Shown here: positions 23,671 through 36,359 of the stretch, in pieces
Layout: each line of letters starts with the position of its first letter
Numbering within the stretch: position 1 is the stretch's first letter
Source of the DNA: Microcebus murinus
Taxonomy: Eukaryota > Chordata > Mammalia > Primates > Cheirogaleidae
NCBI RefSeq assembly: GCF_040939455.1
Contig: NC_134104.1
Span: 140,280,501 to 140,344,500, forward strand
Length of the DNA: 64,000 nucleotides
Direction: 5' to 3'
Translations under genes and position numbers: made by a program
Notes under the pieces: generated by a model
Told to the model about the DNA's origin: nothing
Databases searched by the model: none
Seen by the model: only the letters and a program-made list of their open reading frames with translations

Positions 23671-24097
23671 CTTTTTTTTTTTTGAGACAGATTCTCACTC
23701 TGTTGCCTGGGCGAGAATGCCGTGGCGTCAGCCTAGCTCACAGCAACCCCAAACTCCTGGGCTCAAGCGATCCTCCTGCCTCAGCCTCCCGAGTAGTTGG
23801 GACTACAGGCATGCACTACCATACCCAACTAATTTTTTATATGTAGTCTTAGCTGTCCAGCCAATTTCTTTCTATTTTTTTTCTTTATTTCAGCATATTA
23901 TGGGGTCACAAATTTTAAGGTTTCAAATAATGCCCTTTCTCCCTCTACCCCCACAAGTCTGACGTTTTTTCTATTTTTTAGTAGAGACGGGGTCTCACTC
24001 TTGCTCAGGCTGGTCTCGAACTCCTGAGCTCAAACGATCCGCCTGCCTCAGCCTCCCAGAGTGCTAGGATTACAGGCGTGAGCCACGGCGCCCGGCC
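23671..24097 (-). mobile_element. Alu, antisense, interrupted by an L1 tail
   Basis: Ends GGCGCCCGGCC followed by AATATAC, the same flank as precedes the Alu at 22443. Split by the insertion at 23881-23967. Confidence 0.9.
23881..23967 (-). mobile_element. 87-bp L1 3' tail, antisense
   Basis: Complement of the lemur L1 3' end (CAGCATATTATGGGG, AAGGTTTCAAATAATGCCC). TSD TTTCTATTTTTT at 23869-23880 and 23968-23979. Confidence 0.9.
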
Positions 24098-24423
24098 AAT
24101 ATACTTATTTTGATTCCTTTGAATTATATACCCAGTAGTAAGATTGCTGGATCACATGGTAATCTTATTTGTGGTTTTGAAGAACCTCCGTACTGTTTTC
24201 CATAATCCTGTGTTAATTTACATTCTCACCAACAACGTGTAAGGGTTCCCTTTTCTCCACACGCTCACCAACGCTTGCTATTTTTTGTCTTATTGAATAA
24301 CAGGCATTCTCACAGGTATGAAGTGATATCTCCTTGTGGTTTTTATCAAAAGATGAACGGATAAAGAAAATGTTATATATACACATACACATACAGTGAA
24401 ATACTATTCAGCCAAAAGAAAAA

Positions 24424-24506
24424 AAAAGAAGAGAAAGAAAAGAAAAGAAAAGAAAAGAAAAGAAAAGAAAAGAAAAGAAAAGAAAAGAAAAGAAAAGAAA
24501 AGAAAA
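24424..24506 (+). repeat. (AAAAG)n microsatellite
   Basis: About 15 units in the A-rich part of the sense L1MA segment. Confidence 0.95.
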
Positions 24507-24545
24507 TTGGCAACTTGGATGGACATGGAGGACGTTATGCTAAGC

Positions 24546-24835
24546 CTGTTGTCCCCAACCCCTGGTCCTCAGACTGTTAGGGACCAGCCTGTAAAGCTCT
24601 GCCACAGACGCCCACCCCCACCTGTGGAAAAATTATCTTCTATGAAACTTAGGAAGGGGGACGCACAGCAGGAGGTGAGCAGCCGGTATTTACAGCCGCT
24701 CCTCACATCACTCCAGTCACTGCCAGAGCTCTGAGTCCCACATCCCCAACACACACCCTTCCCCCACCCCTGTCCCAAGGAAAAATTGTCTTCCGTGAAA
24801 CCAGTCCCTGGTGCCAAAAAGGTTGGGGACCGCTG
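24546..24835 (+). mobile_element. hAT-Charlie (MER1-like) element
   Basis: 290 bp with inverted ends CTGTTGTCCCCAACC and CAGCGGTCCCCAACC. 8-bp TSD TGCTAAGC / TGCTGAGC at 24538-24545 and 24836-24843. Interior GCACAGCAGGAGGTGAGC and the end GGTGCCAAAAAGGTTGGGG are typical of the Charlie1/MER1 group. Inserted in the L1MA. Confidence 0.88.
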
Positions 24836-25083
24836 TGCTGAGCAAAATAAGGCAGGCACAAAAAAGACAAAACACCCCATGATCTCACTTGTACATGGAT
24901 TCTAAAAAAGTGGAACATTCAGAAGCAGAGAATAGCTTGGTGGCCACTAGGGGCTGTGGGGCAGAGGTGGGCAGGGAAGGAGAGATGTTAGTCAAGGGTA
25001 CAAAATTTCAGATAGACAAGAGGAGTGAGTTCTAGTGAGCTATGGCACAGCATGATGAGCAAAGTTAATACTAGTGTATTGTA

Positions 25084-25416
25084 GGCCGGGCGCGGTGGCT
25101 CACGCCTATAATCCTAGCACTCTGGGAGGCCGAGGCGGGCGGATTGCTCAAGGTCAGGAGTTCGAAACCAGCCTGAGCAAGAGCGAGATGCCATCTCTAC
25201 TATAAATAGAAAGAAATTAATTGGCTAATAAATATATACATAGAAAAAATTAGCCAGGCATGGTGGCACATGCATGTAGTCCCAGCTACTCAGGAGGCTG
25301 AGTTGCAGAAGGATTGCTTGAGCCCAGGAGTTTGAGGTTACCGTGAGCTAGGCTGATGCCACGGCACTCACTCTAGCCTGAGCAACAAAGTGAGACTCTG
25401 TCTCAAAAAAAAAAAA
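25084..25416 (+). mobile_element. Alu, lemur type
   Basis: TSD TGTATTGTA / TGTATTATA. Inserted at the edge of the small L1 tail that follows. Confidence 0.92.
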
Positions 25417-25426
25417 TGTATTATAG

Positions 25427-25500
25427 GGGGCAGGGGAAGCATGGGCAATATACGTAACTTTAACACTTGTACCCCCATAATACGCTAAAATAAAAAAAAA
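25427..25500 (+). mobile_element. 74-bp lemur L1 3' tail
   Basis: GGGGCAGGGGAAGC, then TTGTACCCCCATAATA and an A tail. AGTGTATTGTA before 25084 and again at 25501-25511 is its TSD. Confidence 0.88.
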
Positions 25501-25700
25501 AGTGTATTGTATATTTCAAAATAGCTAAAAGAAGGGAATGTAAATGTTCTCGCTACAAAGAAATAAGTATGTAAGGTGATGGATATGTTAATTAACTTGA
25601 TTTAATCATTCGGCAATGTATTCATGTATCATAACATGACACCATACCCTACAAACGTATATAATTAATATTTGTCAATTAAAAATAACATATAAAATTT

Positions 25701-26877
25701 TTAAACAGTAGGCACATGAAATAAAACAAATAACCACGACAGGAAGTCAGATAATAAGCATTGTCAGTCTGCAAGTACACTGTGACAAGACGTAGGGAGA
25801 ATTGGGTTGGATTTCCCAGCATTTGCTGGGATTGAGCAACGTCCAGCTGTTCACAGGTTGGATTGAATATGGTTACAATGACCAAAGGAAGTTAAATAGT
25901 AGCAAAGAGCCAAAACAATCAAAGTTATCCACAAGACAAGATATCTTGGTTTATTTCCATTTGGATTATCTGTGGTCTTATCGTTCTTACTCCTTTTCTA
26001 TTGATAAGTGAAAGAGCAAAGGTGGAAGGCGTACCCCCAGTTGGCAAAGTTCTGAGACTGAGCCAGCTAGACTGTGGAGGAGAGACATGAGATTGGCATG
26101 CACAGGGATATCTGGTAGTATGGATGGAAATAAGGTATAGAAAAGATGTTTCTATGGAAGACAGTGGCTAATTCATAACAGACATTCAACAAATACATAC
26201 CAAATGGAGGAACAAAGTAGGAGATCCAACCAGTCTCACTATATGGTTACTTAAGTATGTCACTTAGCCAAGTTCTTTAAATTCATGTTGGGGCTGGCCC
26301 CCCAATGTTTAAATTGACACTCTTGAGGGAGATATTATCTTCGTCAGATGAGACACCCTCAAACAAAGAAACCTGTCTTAAAATGCTTCCGCTCAATGCA
26401 AAATAACTTGTGATATGGTACCACCTAGTGGTCAACAGTAAATTTATGTTTTCACGTCAGGAGTATATAAACAAAGTCACAAAGGTACTCAATACGCTTG
26501 TAATGCAAGCCAAACATGCAGAAGGGTGTGGAGAGAACCCTGGACGGTGAAGGGCATCTCCAAGACCAAGGCGTAATGTGGAACAGGTGGCAGCAGTGGC
26601 TGTTAAAACGGGCAAAGGTTGTGAGAGGAATTTCCCAAGAATGGAGGGGAAGTGTGAAAGATGATTCTAGGTTTCGAACCTAGATGCCTACAGCTAGGCC
26701 CTTCAGCTGGTCCAAGGATCTTTTGAATGATCCCAGAGATTCTGGGAGCATTGAGCCTTGTTCTAGGTCCACTGCTCTGAGTTCAGGAATGTTTTGGACC
26801 AGGCTATGTTTCCCTGAGGTAGGGGAGAGGGATGAGTGAAGACAATTCATGCTGAGGGTACTTGAATGGTGCCTATT
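25701..26877. other. 1.2-kb interval, largely unique
   Basis: No gene and no clear repeat. Holds a candidate CTCF site (26417-26434) and a small hairpin CTAGGTT-TCG-AACCTAG near 26670. Confidence 0.45.
26417..26434 (-). promoter_or_regulatory. Candidate CTCF-binding site
   Basis: On the minus strand TGACCACTAGGTGGTACC fits the commonly quoted core YGRCCASYAGRKGGCRSY at 17 of 18 positions. It lies in non-Alu sequence about 10 kb upstream of the CNOT10 promoter. Confidence 0.5.
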
Positions 26878-26889
26878 CTATATTGTTTA

Positions 26890-27234
26890 TTTTTATTTAT
26901 TTAATTTTTTTTTTGAGACAGAATCTTACTCTGTTGCCTTAGCTAGAGTGCTGTGGTGTCAGCCTAGCTCACAGCAACCTCAAACTCCTGGGCTCAAGCG
27001 ATCCTCCTGCCTCAGCCTCCCGAGTACCTGAGACTACAGGCTAGTGCCACCATGCCCGGCTAAATTTTTTTCTATATATTTTTACTTGGCCAATTAATTT
27101 CTTTCTATTTTTAGTAGAGACAGGGTCTTGCTCTTGCTCAGGCTGGTCTTGAACTCCTGACCTTGAGCGATCCTCCGGCCTCAGCCTCTCAGAGTGCTAG
27201 GATTACAGGCATGAGGCACCGCGCCCAGGGCCTA
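26890..27234 (-). mobile_element. Alu, antisense
   Basis: TSD CTATATTGTTTA at 26878-26889, repeated at 27235-27245. Confidence 0.92.
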
Positions 27235-27461
27235 TATATTGTTTAACTCTCCTCAAACCTCTTGTTCTTGTTCTGAGACAGCCTCGAGGACAAGTACCAA
27301 ACTTTCAGTAACAGATCAGAGGAGGCTTCTTACATGAGGGGAGCCCAAGGTGAGACCCAGTGGATGAGAAGGAATTTGCCACATGAATGACTAGAACAAA
27401 TGTGAACTGTAAGCATTTTCTTGGTCTTCTTTGACATAATTGGCTGTTAAAAAGACAAAAT

Positions 27462-27796
<335 letters not shown>

Positions 27797-28054
27797 GCTT
27801 AGCTTTCAGCTTTTCTTAGCTTTTGACATGCCTTCCTAAACTTAATTATTCTAGCTTTTGATTTAAAATGAGAGATGTGTGAACTTTCCTTTCACTCGAA
27901 CACTTATAGGCCACTGTCTTGTTATTAATTGGCTTGATTTCAATATAGTTGTGTCTCCAGGTTTAGGAAGGCCTAAGGAGAGGGACAGAGATTGAGGAAC
28001 AGCTGATTGGTGGAGCATTCAGACTACACATATTTATCGAGTAACTTTACTGTT

Positions 28055-28351
28055 AACCAGGCACGGTGGCTCATGCCTATAATCCTAGCACTCTGGGAGG
28101 CCAAGATAGGAGGATCACTTGAGCTCAGGAGTTCAAGAACAGCCTAAGCAAGAGCAAGACCCATCTCTACTAAAAATAGAAAAACTTAGTCAGGAATGGT
28201 GGCACATACCTGTAGTCCCAGCTACTTGGGAGGCTGAGGCAGGAGGATTGCTTAAGCCTAGGAGTTTGAGGTTGCTGTGAGCTAGCTGATGTCATGGCAC
28301 TCCAGACCAGGCAACAGAGTGAGACTTTTTCTCAAAAGAAAAACAAAAAAC
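28055..28351 (+). mobile_element. Alu, older type
   Basis: Dimer with short linker (AAAAATAGAAAAACTTAG). 27797-28054 before it is unique. Confidence 0.9.
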
Positions 28352-28802
28352 CATTAATTTCACTGTCTTATATGGGCACAGTCTGTGGTGTCCCAAAATA
28401 ATTGCAATAGTAACATCACTAATCACAGATCACAATATCAGATAGAATAATAATAATACATTTGAAATATTGCAAGAATTACCAAAATGTGACACAAGGA
28501 CATGAAGTGAGCAAATGTTGTTAGAAAAATGATGCTGATGGACCTGCTTGATGCAGGTGTTAGAGTAGGACACTAGGAGACAGGGCTGAGACTAGATGCA
28601 GAGGCCTCCATTTTGGGTGCAGGTGTTAAAGTAGACACCCTAAGGCAGAAGCTAAGTAGGAAGGCTGATAACTTTAGGCAAGAATCAGCTTCAACTGGCT
28701 TGTCAGCTATCTCTGTCATCTTACATGAACTTTGACTAATTATAATATCATTTACATTGTGGTTTTAAAATTTCTCCATCCTTGAAATCACATGACAGTT
28801 CT

Positions 28803-29131
28803 TTTTTTTTTTTTTTTGACACAGAGTCTGGCTCTGTTGCCGGGCTAGAGTACCATGGCGTCAGCCTAGCTCACAGCAACCTCAAACTCCTGGGCTCAAG
28901 CGATCCTCCTGCCTCAGCCTCCTGAGTAGCTGGGACTACAGGCTTGCGCCACCATGCCCAGCTAATTTTTTCTGCATATTTTCAGTCGGCCAATTAATTT
29001 CTTTCTATTTATGGTAGAGACTGAGTCTCGCTCTTGCTCAGGCTGGTTTCAAACTCCTGACCTTGAGCAATCCGCCTGCCTCGGCCTCCCACAATGCTAG
29101 GATTACAGGTGTGAGCCACTGTGCCCGGACT
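28803..29131 (-). mobile_element. Alu in solo LTR, antisense
   Basis: TSD ACATGACAGTTCT at 28790-28802 and 29132-29144. Confidence 0.94.
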
Positions 29132-29373
29132 ACATGACAGTTCTGAAACAACCATAAAATGTATGAAAATGAAAGGAACTCAATTCCAAGAAGTACTACC
29201 CAAATTCTTACTAAAAAGCCGACCCTTAAGCCTTGAATATTCCTCCCCTCAATTAGTAAGACTTCAAAACACCAAACACCACTTCCCCATAGTGCAGTTG
29301 CTCTTTCTGAGTCTGCCTGCTCTCTCTGGAGAGTGTATTTTTGCTTTCTATCTTTCAATAAAAAGCTGCTTGC

Positions 29374-29694
<321 letters not shown>

Positions 29695-29806
29695 AAAAGC
29701 TGCTTGCTTGGCTTACATGGTGCATCCTAAAATTCTTTTCCCAAGGATTACCAAGAACTTGGAAAAATTTCCATTTAGAGGTTGCTAACACAGGGTTGCC
29801 ATAACC

Positions 29807-30144
29807 TTTTTTTTTTTTTTTTTGAGACAGAGTCTCACTTTGTTGCCCAGGCTAGAGTGAGTGCCATGGCGTCAGCCTAGCTCACAGCAACCTCAAACTC
29901 CTGAGCTCAAGCAATCCTACTGCCTCAGCCTCCCGAGTACCTGGGACTACAGATATGTGCCACCATGCCTGGCTAATTTTTTTGTATATATATTTTTAGT
30001 TGGTCAATTAATTTATTTCTATTTTTTTAGTAGAGATGGAGTCTCGCTCTTGCTCAGGCTGGTTTTGAACTCCTGACCTTGAGCAATCCGCCTGCCTAGG
30101 CATCTCAGAGTGCTAGGATTACAGGCGTGAGCCACCGTACCCCG
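29807..30144 (-). mobile_element. Alu in Tigger1 remnant, antisense
   Basis: T17 head, lemur linker. Flanks resume Tigger1 text on both sides. Confidence 0.92.
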
Positions 30145-30239
30145 CTGACCCACAAACTTTTAATTTGTAAAAAATGTAATATCTGCAAAGTGCAATAAAA
30201 TGAGGTACAATAAAATAATGTATGCCTATATTATACCAA

Positions 30240-30375
30240 GCTTAATTTCCTGGTTTTAATGACTATACTTTGGTTATGTAAGATATTAACACTAGATAAA
30301 GCCAGATGAAAGGTATGTGGGGACTCTCTGAACTATTTTTGCAAACTTTGTCTAAGTCTGAAATTATTTAAAAAT
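30240..30375 (+). mobile_element. L1M 3'-end fragment
   Basis: CTTTGGTTATGTAAGATATT...GGGGACTCTCTGAACTATTT...AAATTATTTAAAAATGAAAA, typical of the old L1M 3' terminus. Confidence 0.7.
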
Positions 30376-30539
30376 GAAAACCTTTCTTAAAAAAGTTCTG
30401 GTTCTATGAATGTCAGTATAAGATCTGGTGAAAAAAAGTTGAACAGTATAGCATGGTGTGAATACCTTACTTTAGCCAACAGTTATTATATATACTTTTT
30501 TTTAAGGGAAGGCTTTAAAAGTATTGTCTTATGTTTTAG

Positions 30540-30861
<322 letters not shown>

Positions 30862-31642
30862 AGAAAATATATTCTTGACTCCCAGAATAAGAGAACAGAA
30901 CTAAGAAAGTAGTTAAAGGCACTGTCATCCCTGGGTAACAGTGGGCACACAGGCTTCTCCTCTGAGGACTGACAAGCTTCTGCCCTGAGTTTAACACAGT
31001 GAGGGTAGGAAGTGAGAATAGACTATGCTAAAATAATCTAACCAGTCACTAAACAAATAAGCCAATAACAAGCCCCAGAGGAAGGGGCCAATGCACAGAA
31101 TTACTACCATATGTTATCGAAAATGTTTCTCACAAAAAAGATTATGGAGCATACAAAAAACCAAGAAAGCACACTCATACATTAGAAAAAACTCAAGCAA
31201 TAGCTACTACAAGTTACAGTAAGCAGATTTCAGATTTGATAAATGAAGCCTTCAAAGTAGCTATTCTAGGTATGTTGAACAAACCAAAGGAAACCATAAT
31301 TAAAGAAATAAAGGAAAATTTTAAAGAAAGAAAAAAAAATTAAGTAAAGGAAGATGTGACAGTATCATATCAAATAAAGATTATCAAAAGAGAGAGAAAT
31401 TACCAAAAACAAAACAAAACCAAAGGAAATTCTGAAGTTGAAAAATACAACTGAAATGAAAAATTCACTAGAGGGGTGCAACAGTAGATTTGAACTAGCA
31501 GAAGAAAGAATTAGCAAACATGAAGATAGATAAACAGAGATTATATGATTCAAACAACAGAAAGAAAAATGAATGAAGAAAATGTGGAACACTATTAAAC
31601 ACACGAATATGCATATAATGGAAGTATCAGAAAGAGAAAGGA

Positions 31643-31958
31643 GGCCGGGCGCTGTGGCTCACGCCTGTAATCCTAGCTCTTGGGAGGCCGAGGCGGGCGG
31701 ATTGCTCAAGGTCAGGAGTTCAAAACCAGCCTGAGCAAGAGCGAGACCCCGTCTCTACTATAAATAGAAAGAAATTAATTGGCCAACTGATATATATATA
31801 AAAAAATTAGCCGGGCATGGTGGCACATGCCTGTAGTCCCAGCTACCCGGGAGGCTGAGGCAGAAGGATCACTCGAGCCCAGGAGTTTGAGGTTGCTGTG
31901 AGCTAGGCTGACGCCACGGCACTCACTCTAGCCTGGGCAACAAAGTGAGACTCTGTCT

Positions 31959-32018
<60 letters not shown>
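31643..32018 (+). mobile_element. Very young lemur Alu, 59-nt pure A tail
   Basis: CTCTTGGG subfamily. The tail (31960-32018) is 59 uninterrupted A. Exact TSD GAAAGAGAAAGGA at 31630-31642 and 32019-32031. Confidence 0.96.
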
Positions 32019-32020
<2 letters not shown>

Positions 32021-32365
32021 AAGAGAAAGGAGAGAGAACCAAAAGACATGAATACATAGAAAACAAAAATTAAAATGACAAAAAGTAAAATGGCAAATGA
32101 AAATCCAGCTAGTATCAATAACAATGCTAAATTCAAATGGATCAAACAATCCAATTAAAGCCAGAGATTGTCAGACTGTATAAAAGGGCAATATTCAACT
32201 ATATGTAGTCTACTGAAGATACATTTTAGATTCAAAGATGCAAAATACTGTAAGTAGAAGGTAGAAGGATTGAAAACAATATCTCATGCAAGCAGCAACC
32301 ACAAGGAAGCTGCAGTGTCTATGGTAATATCAGGCAATATACACTTTTAGGCAACATACACTTTA

Positions 32366-32692
<327 letters not shown>

Positions 32693-32741
32693 TACACTTT
32701 AAAATAAAAAAAAAGTTACTAGAGATAAACAAGGACATTTT

Positions 32742-33069
32742 GGCCGGGTGCAGTGGCTCACGTCTGTAATCCTAGCACTCTGGGAGGCCGAGGCAGGAGG
32801 ATTGCTTGAGCTCAGGAGTCCCAGACCAGCCTGAGCAAGAGCAAGACCCCGTCTCTACTATAAATAGAAAGAAATCAGCCAAACAACTAAAAATAGAAAA
32901 AAGTTAGCCAGGCACAGTGGCACATGGCTGTAGTCCCAGCTACCCTGGAGGCTAAGGCAGGAGGATCACTTGAGCCCAGGAGTTTGAGGTTGCTGTGAGC
33001 TAGGCTAACACTACAGCACTCTAGCCCAGGTAAGAAAGTGAGACTCTCTCAAAAAAAAAAAAAAAAAAG
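32742..33069 (+). mobile_element. Alu, older lemur type
   Basis: TSD AAGGACATTTT at 32731-32741 and 33070-33080. 32702-32741 is L1M-adjacent A-rich text. Confidence 0.92.
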
Positions 33070-33386
33070 AAGGACATTTTATGATGATAAACGGATCAAT
33101 CTATCAGGAAGAAATAACCGTTATAAACTCAGTTGTACCTATAGCAGAGTACAAATGTATGTGAAACAAAAACTTACAGAAATGAAGAAAAAAAATAGAC
33201 AATTCAACAACAGTAGTTGGAGATTTCAATACCTCATTTTCAATGATGGATAGAACAACTAGACAGAAGATCAAGAAAATATAAGATTCAAATAATACTA
33301 TAAACACCTCCCGGCTTATTCTATCAGGCCAGTAATAGCCTGATACTGAAACCAGGAAAATACATTGCAAGAAAAGAATACTACAG

Positions 33387-34240
33387 GCTGGGCACAGTGG
33401 CTCATACCTGTAATCATAGCACTCTGGAAGGCCAAGGCAGGAGGATCGCTCAAGGTCAGGAGTTCGAAACCAGCCTGAGCAAGAGTGAGAACCCATCTCT
33501 ACTAAAATTAAATTAATTGGACAATTAAAGATATATATAAAAAAATTAGTGGAGTGAGCATTTTGGAGGGGAAGGGCATAACTCTAACCCTTCTGAAGGA
33601 GAGGCAAAGATATACAATGTAACCAAAATGTTAAAAAAAAATATTTTTAGCATGCGGTGGGCAGGCGGGAGGGGGGAGGAGGAAAGGGGTGTATGCTTCC
33701 ATAATGTGTGTGATGCACACCACCAGGGGATTGGACATACCAGGGAGAAGGGGAGGGGGCAGGGGCAATATGTGTAACCCTAACAATATTTGTACCTCCA
33801 TAATATGATGAAATAAAAGAAAAAAAAAGAATATTATAAAACAAACAAAGAAAAAAACCTCTTAGCATGCTAGGAACAGAGGGAACTTCCTTAACCTGAT
33901 AAAGGGTGTCTACAAAATATCTATTTACATTGAAAGTACTCCTTATAGGATTTAGAACAAGACAAAGATGCTCATTATTACTACTTCAATTCAATACTGT
34001 ACTGTGAATCCAAGCTAGTACTGTACAGCAGGAAAAAGAAATAAAGGGATTAAGAAAAACAAAAAACAAACAAACAAACAAAAATTAGTCGGGCACGGTG
34101 GCGCATGCCTGTAGTCCCAGCTGCTCGGGAGGCTGAGGCAGGAGGATCACTTGAGCCCAGGAGTTGGAGGTTGCTGTGAGCTAGGCTGATGCCACGCTAC
34201 TCTAGCTGGGGCCACAGAGTGAGACTTGGTCTCAAAAAAA
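33387..34240 (+). mobile_element. Alu split at its linker by an L1 transduction
   Basis: Left arm 33387-33550, right arm 34080-34240. Outer TSD AAAAGAATACTACAG at 33372-33386 and 34241-34255 defines one Alu interrupted later. Confidence 0.92.
33551..34079 (+). mobile_element. L1 3' end with 3'-transduced sequence
   Basis: Lemur L1 3' UTR and first A tail (33551-33828) are followed by about 250 nt of non-contiguous sequence containing an old L1 ORF2 piece (33860-34045). Then come AATAAA (34039-34045) and a second A-rich tail with AAAC units. A 10-bp TSD AAAAATTAGT (33541-33550 and 34080-34089) brackets both parts, so they arrived together. Confidence 0.82.
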
Positions 34241-34890
34241 AAAAGAATACTACAGACCAAAAACTCTTATGAACGTGGATACCAAAATTCTCAACAAAAT
34301 ACTGGAAAAGTGAATCCAGCAACATGTAAAAAGAATTATACATCATGACTAAGTGAGATTTATCCCAGGAATGCACGTTGGTTTGACACCCCAAAAGCCA
34401 TTCTTGTAATACATAATATTAATAGAACAAAAAACAAAAACCACATGATCATTTCAATAGACATAAAGAAGCATTTGACAAAATATAGTACCTTTTTTTG
34501 GAAAAAAAAAAAAGCACTCAAAAAACTTGAAATAAAAGGGAATTTCCTCAACCTGATAATAGTATCTAAAAAAAAAAAAAAAAAACCAGAGCCTGCATAC
34601 TGTTTAATGATGAAAGACTGGATGTTTTCCCCCTAAGTTCATGAATAAGACAAGGATGCCCACACTCACTATTTATATTTGAAATTACAGTGAAATTTCT
34701 TGCCAGAAAAAATAGGCAAAAAAAGAAAAGTCATCCAGATTGGAAAGGAAAAAATAAAAATATCTCTATTCACAGATGATATGATCTTGTATATAGAAAA
34801 TCCTAAGGAGTCAACTGAAAAACTATTAGAACTAATAAACATATTCAGCAACTTTGCAGGATGCAGATCAGTATTCAAAAATCAATTGTA

Positions 34891-35212
34891 GGCCGGGCCT
34901 GGTGGCTCACGCCTATAACCCTAGCACTCTGTGAGGCCAAGTGGGCGGATCACTTGAGCTCAGGAGTTCGAGACCAGCCTGAGCAACAGTGAGACCCTGT
35001 CTCTACTAAAATTAGAAAAAAATTAGTTGGACAACTAAAAATATATAGAAAAAATTAGCATGGTGGCGCATGCCTGTAGTCCCAGCTCCTCGGGAGGCTG
35101 AGGCAGGAGGATCACTTGAGCCCAGGAGTTTGAGGTTGCTGTGAGCTAGGCTGATGCCAAGGCACTCACTCTAGCCTGGGCAACAGAGTGAGACTCTGTC
35201 TCAAAAAAAAAA
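34891..35212 (+). mobile_element. Alu, lemur type
   Basis: Complete. No clear TSD, and the L1M text differs on the two sides (RT on the left, 3' UTR on the right), so a deletion or recombination accompanied it. Confidence 0.9.
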
Positions 35213-36182
35213 CAAAAAACAGGCAATCATGTCAAAGGGACACAGAAGCAAACCTGAAAAATTTCCCAATTAACAAAACTGGGATAATTTGAGCAACAAA
35301 ATAATGTATAATTGAATTACAACCAAAGTATAAAATAAATATCCATGATTCTATAGTGATGTAAGTATATTATTGAATAAATAGCTAAATGGAGGAGAAG
35401 AGGCAAATCGTCTTTGGAGAAGATAATTTATGTACAGACTCCCCATGTAGTAGGTAGAGCTTCACTATCTATCCCCCTTCCCACCTTGACTGTGGGTTGC
35501 ACTTACTGACTTGCTTCCAAAAAGTAGTGTGGAAGCATAAAAGAGGCAACTTTACTGTGGAGAAAACTGGCAAACACTACCTGAGAGAGGTAATCAAAGT
35601 TAAAGTCATCAGTGGTGTCACTTTGATAGCATATACCTTTGATTTGATGTGATGAGAATGCCAGTCATCTCTGTGGTCTTCCTCCTGAAAACCAGTAACC
35701 CCAGTCTAACCATGAGGAAAACACTGGATAAACCCATATTGAGGTACATCCTTCCAAAAATCTAGCATTACTCTTTAAAACGGTCAAGGTGTGGGCTTCC
35801 TTAACAACATGGATACAGAAAAAAAAAAAAAACAACTGTCAAGGTCATCAAAAACAAGGAAAATCTGATAAACCATCACAGCCAAAAATAGCCTAAGAAA
35901 ACATGACCAATAAATGCAATGTGGCACCCTGGACGGAATCCTGGAACAGAAGAATGACATTGACGGAAAACCAGTAAATCTGAATAAGATGTGGAGTTTA
36001 GTTAATAATACTGCACCAAACAACCTGGTTTCTTAGATGTGACCAATGTACCACACTGATTGAATAATTAAGATGTTCACAATAGGAGAAACTGGTTGAG
36101 GAGTATACAGGAATTTTATGTGCCTTCTTTGCAACTTATCTGCAAATATACAACTATCCTAAAACAAAAAAAACTTTAAAAA

Positions 36183-36292
36183 ACGGGAACCTCAACAACG
36201 CCTTCTCACAGAGTGGTTGTGAGAAATCAGAGACAGTACAGGCCAAGTGCAGGGCTCAGGACTTAGCACATAAATGTCAGATGTGACACTGC
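36183..36292 (-). mobile_element. MIR fragment
   Basis: ACCTCAACAACGCC, GAGTGGTTGTGAGAAATCAGA and CTTAGCACATAAATGTCAG match the MIR 3' half. Confidence 0.65.
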
Positions 36293-36359
36293 AACTTTAT
36301 GTAAAATGAGAGACAAGGGCTCTGACATTTTGGTATTTTAATCAGAATAAGCAAAGGAC

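Noticed and set aside
26665..26690. tRNA-like GGTTTCGAACC box
   Set aside because: No A box, acceptor stem or cloverleaf around it; it is better explained as a small chance hairpin.
31960..32018. Assembly error for A59
   Set aside because: Possible, but the perfect TSD on both sides and the intact Alu favour a genuine young tail. Kept as a finding with this caveat.
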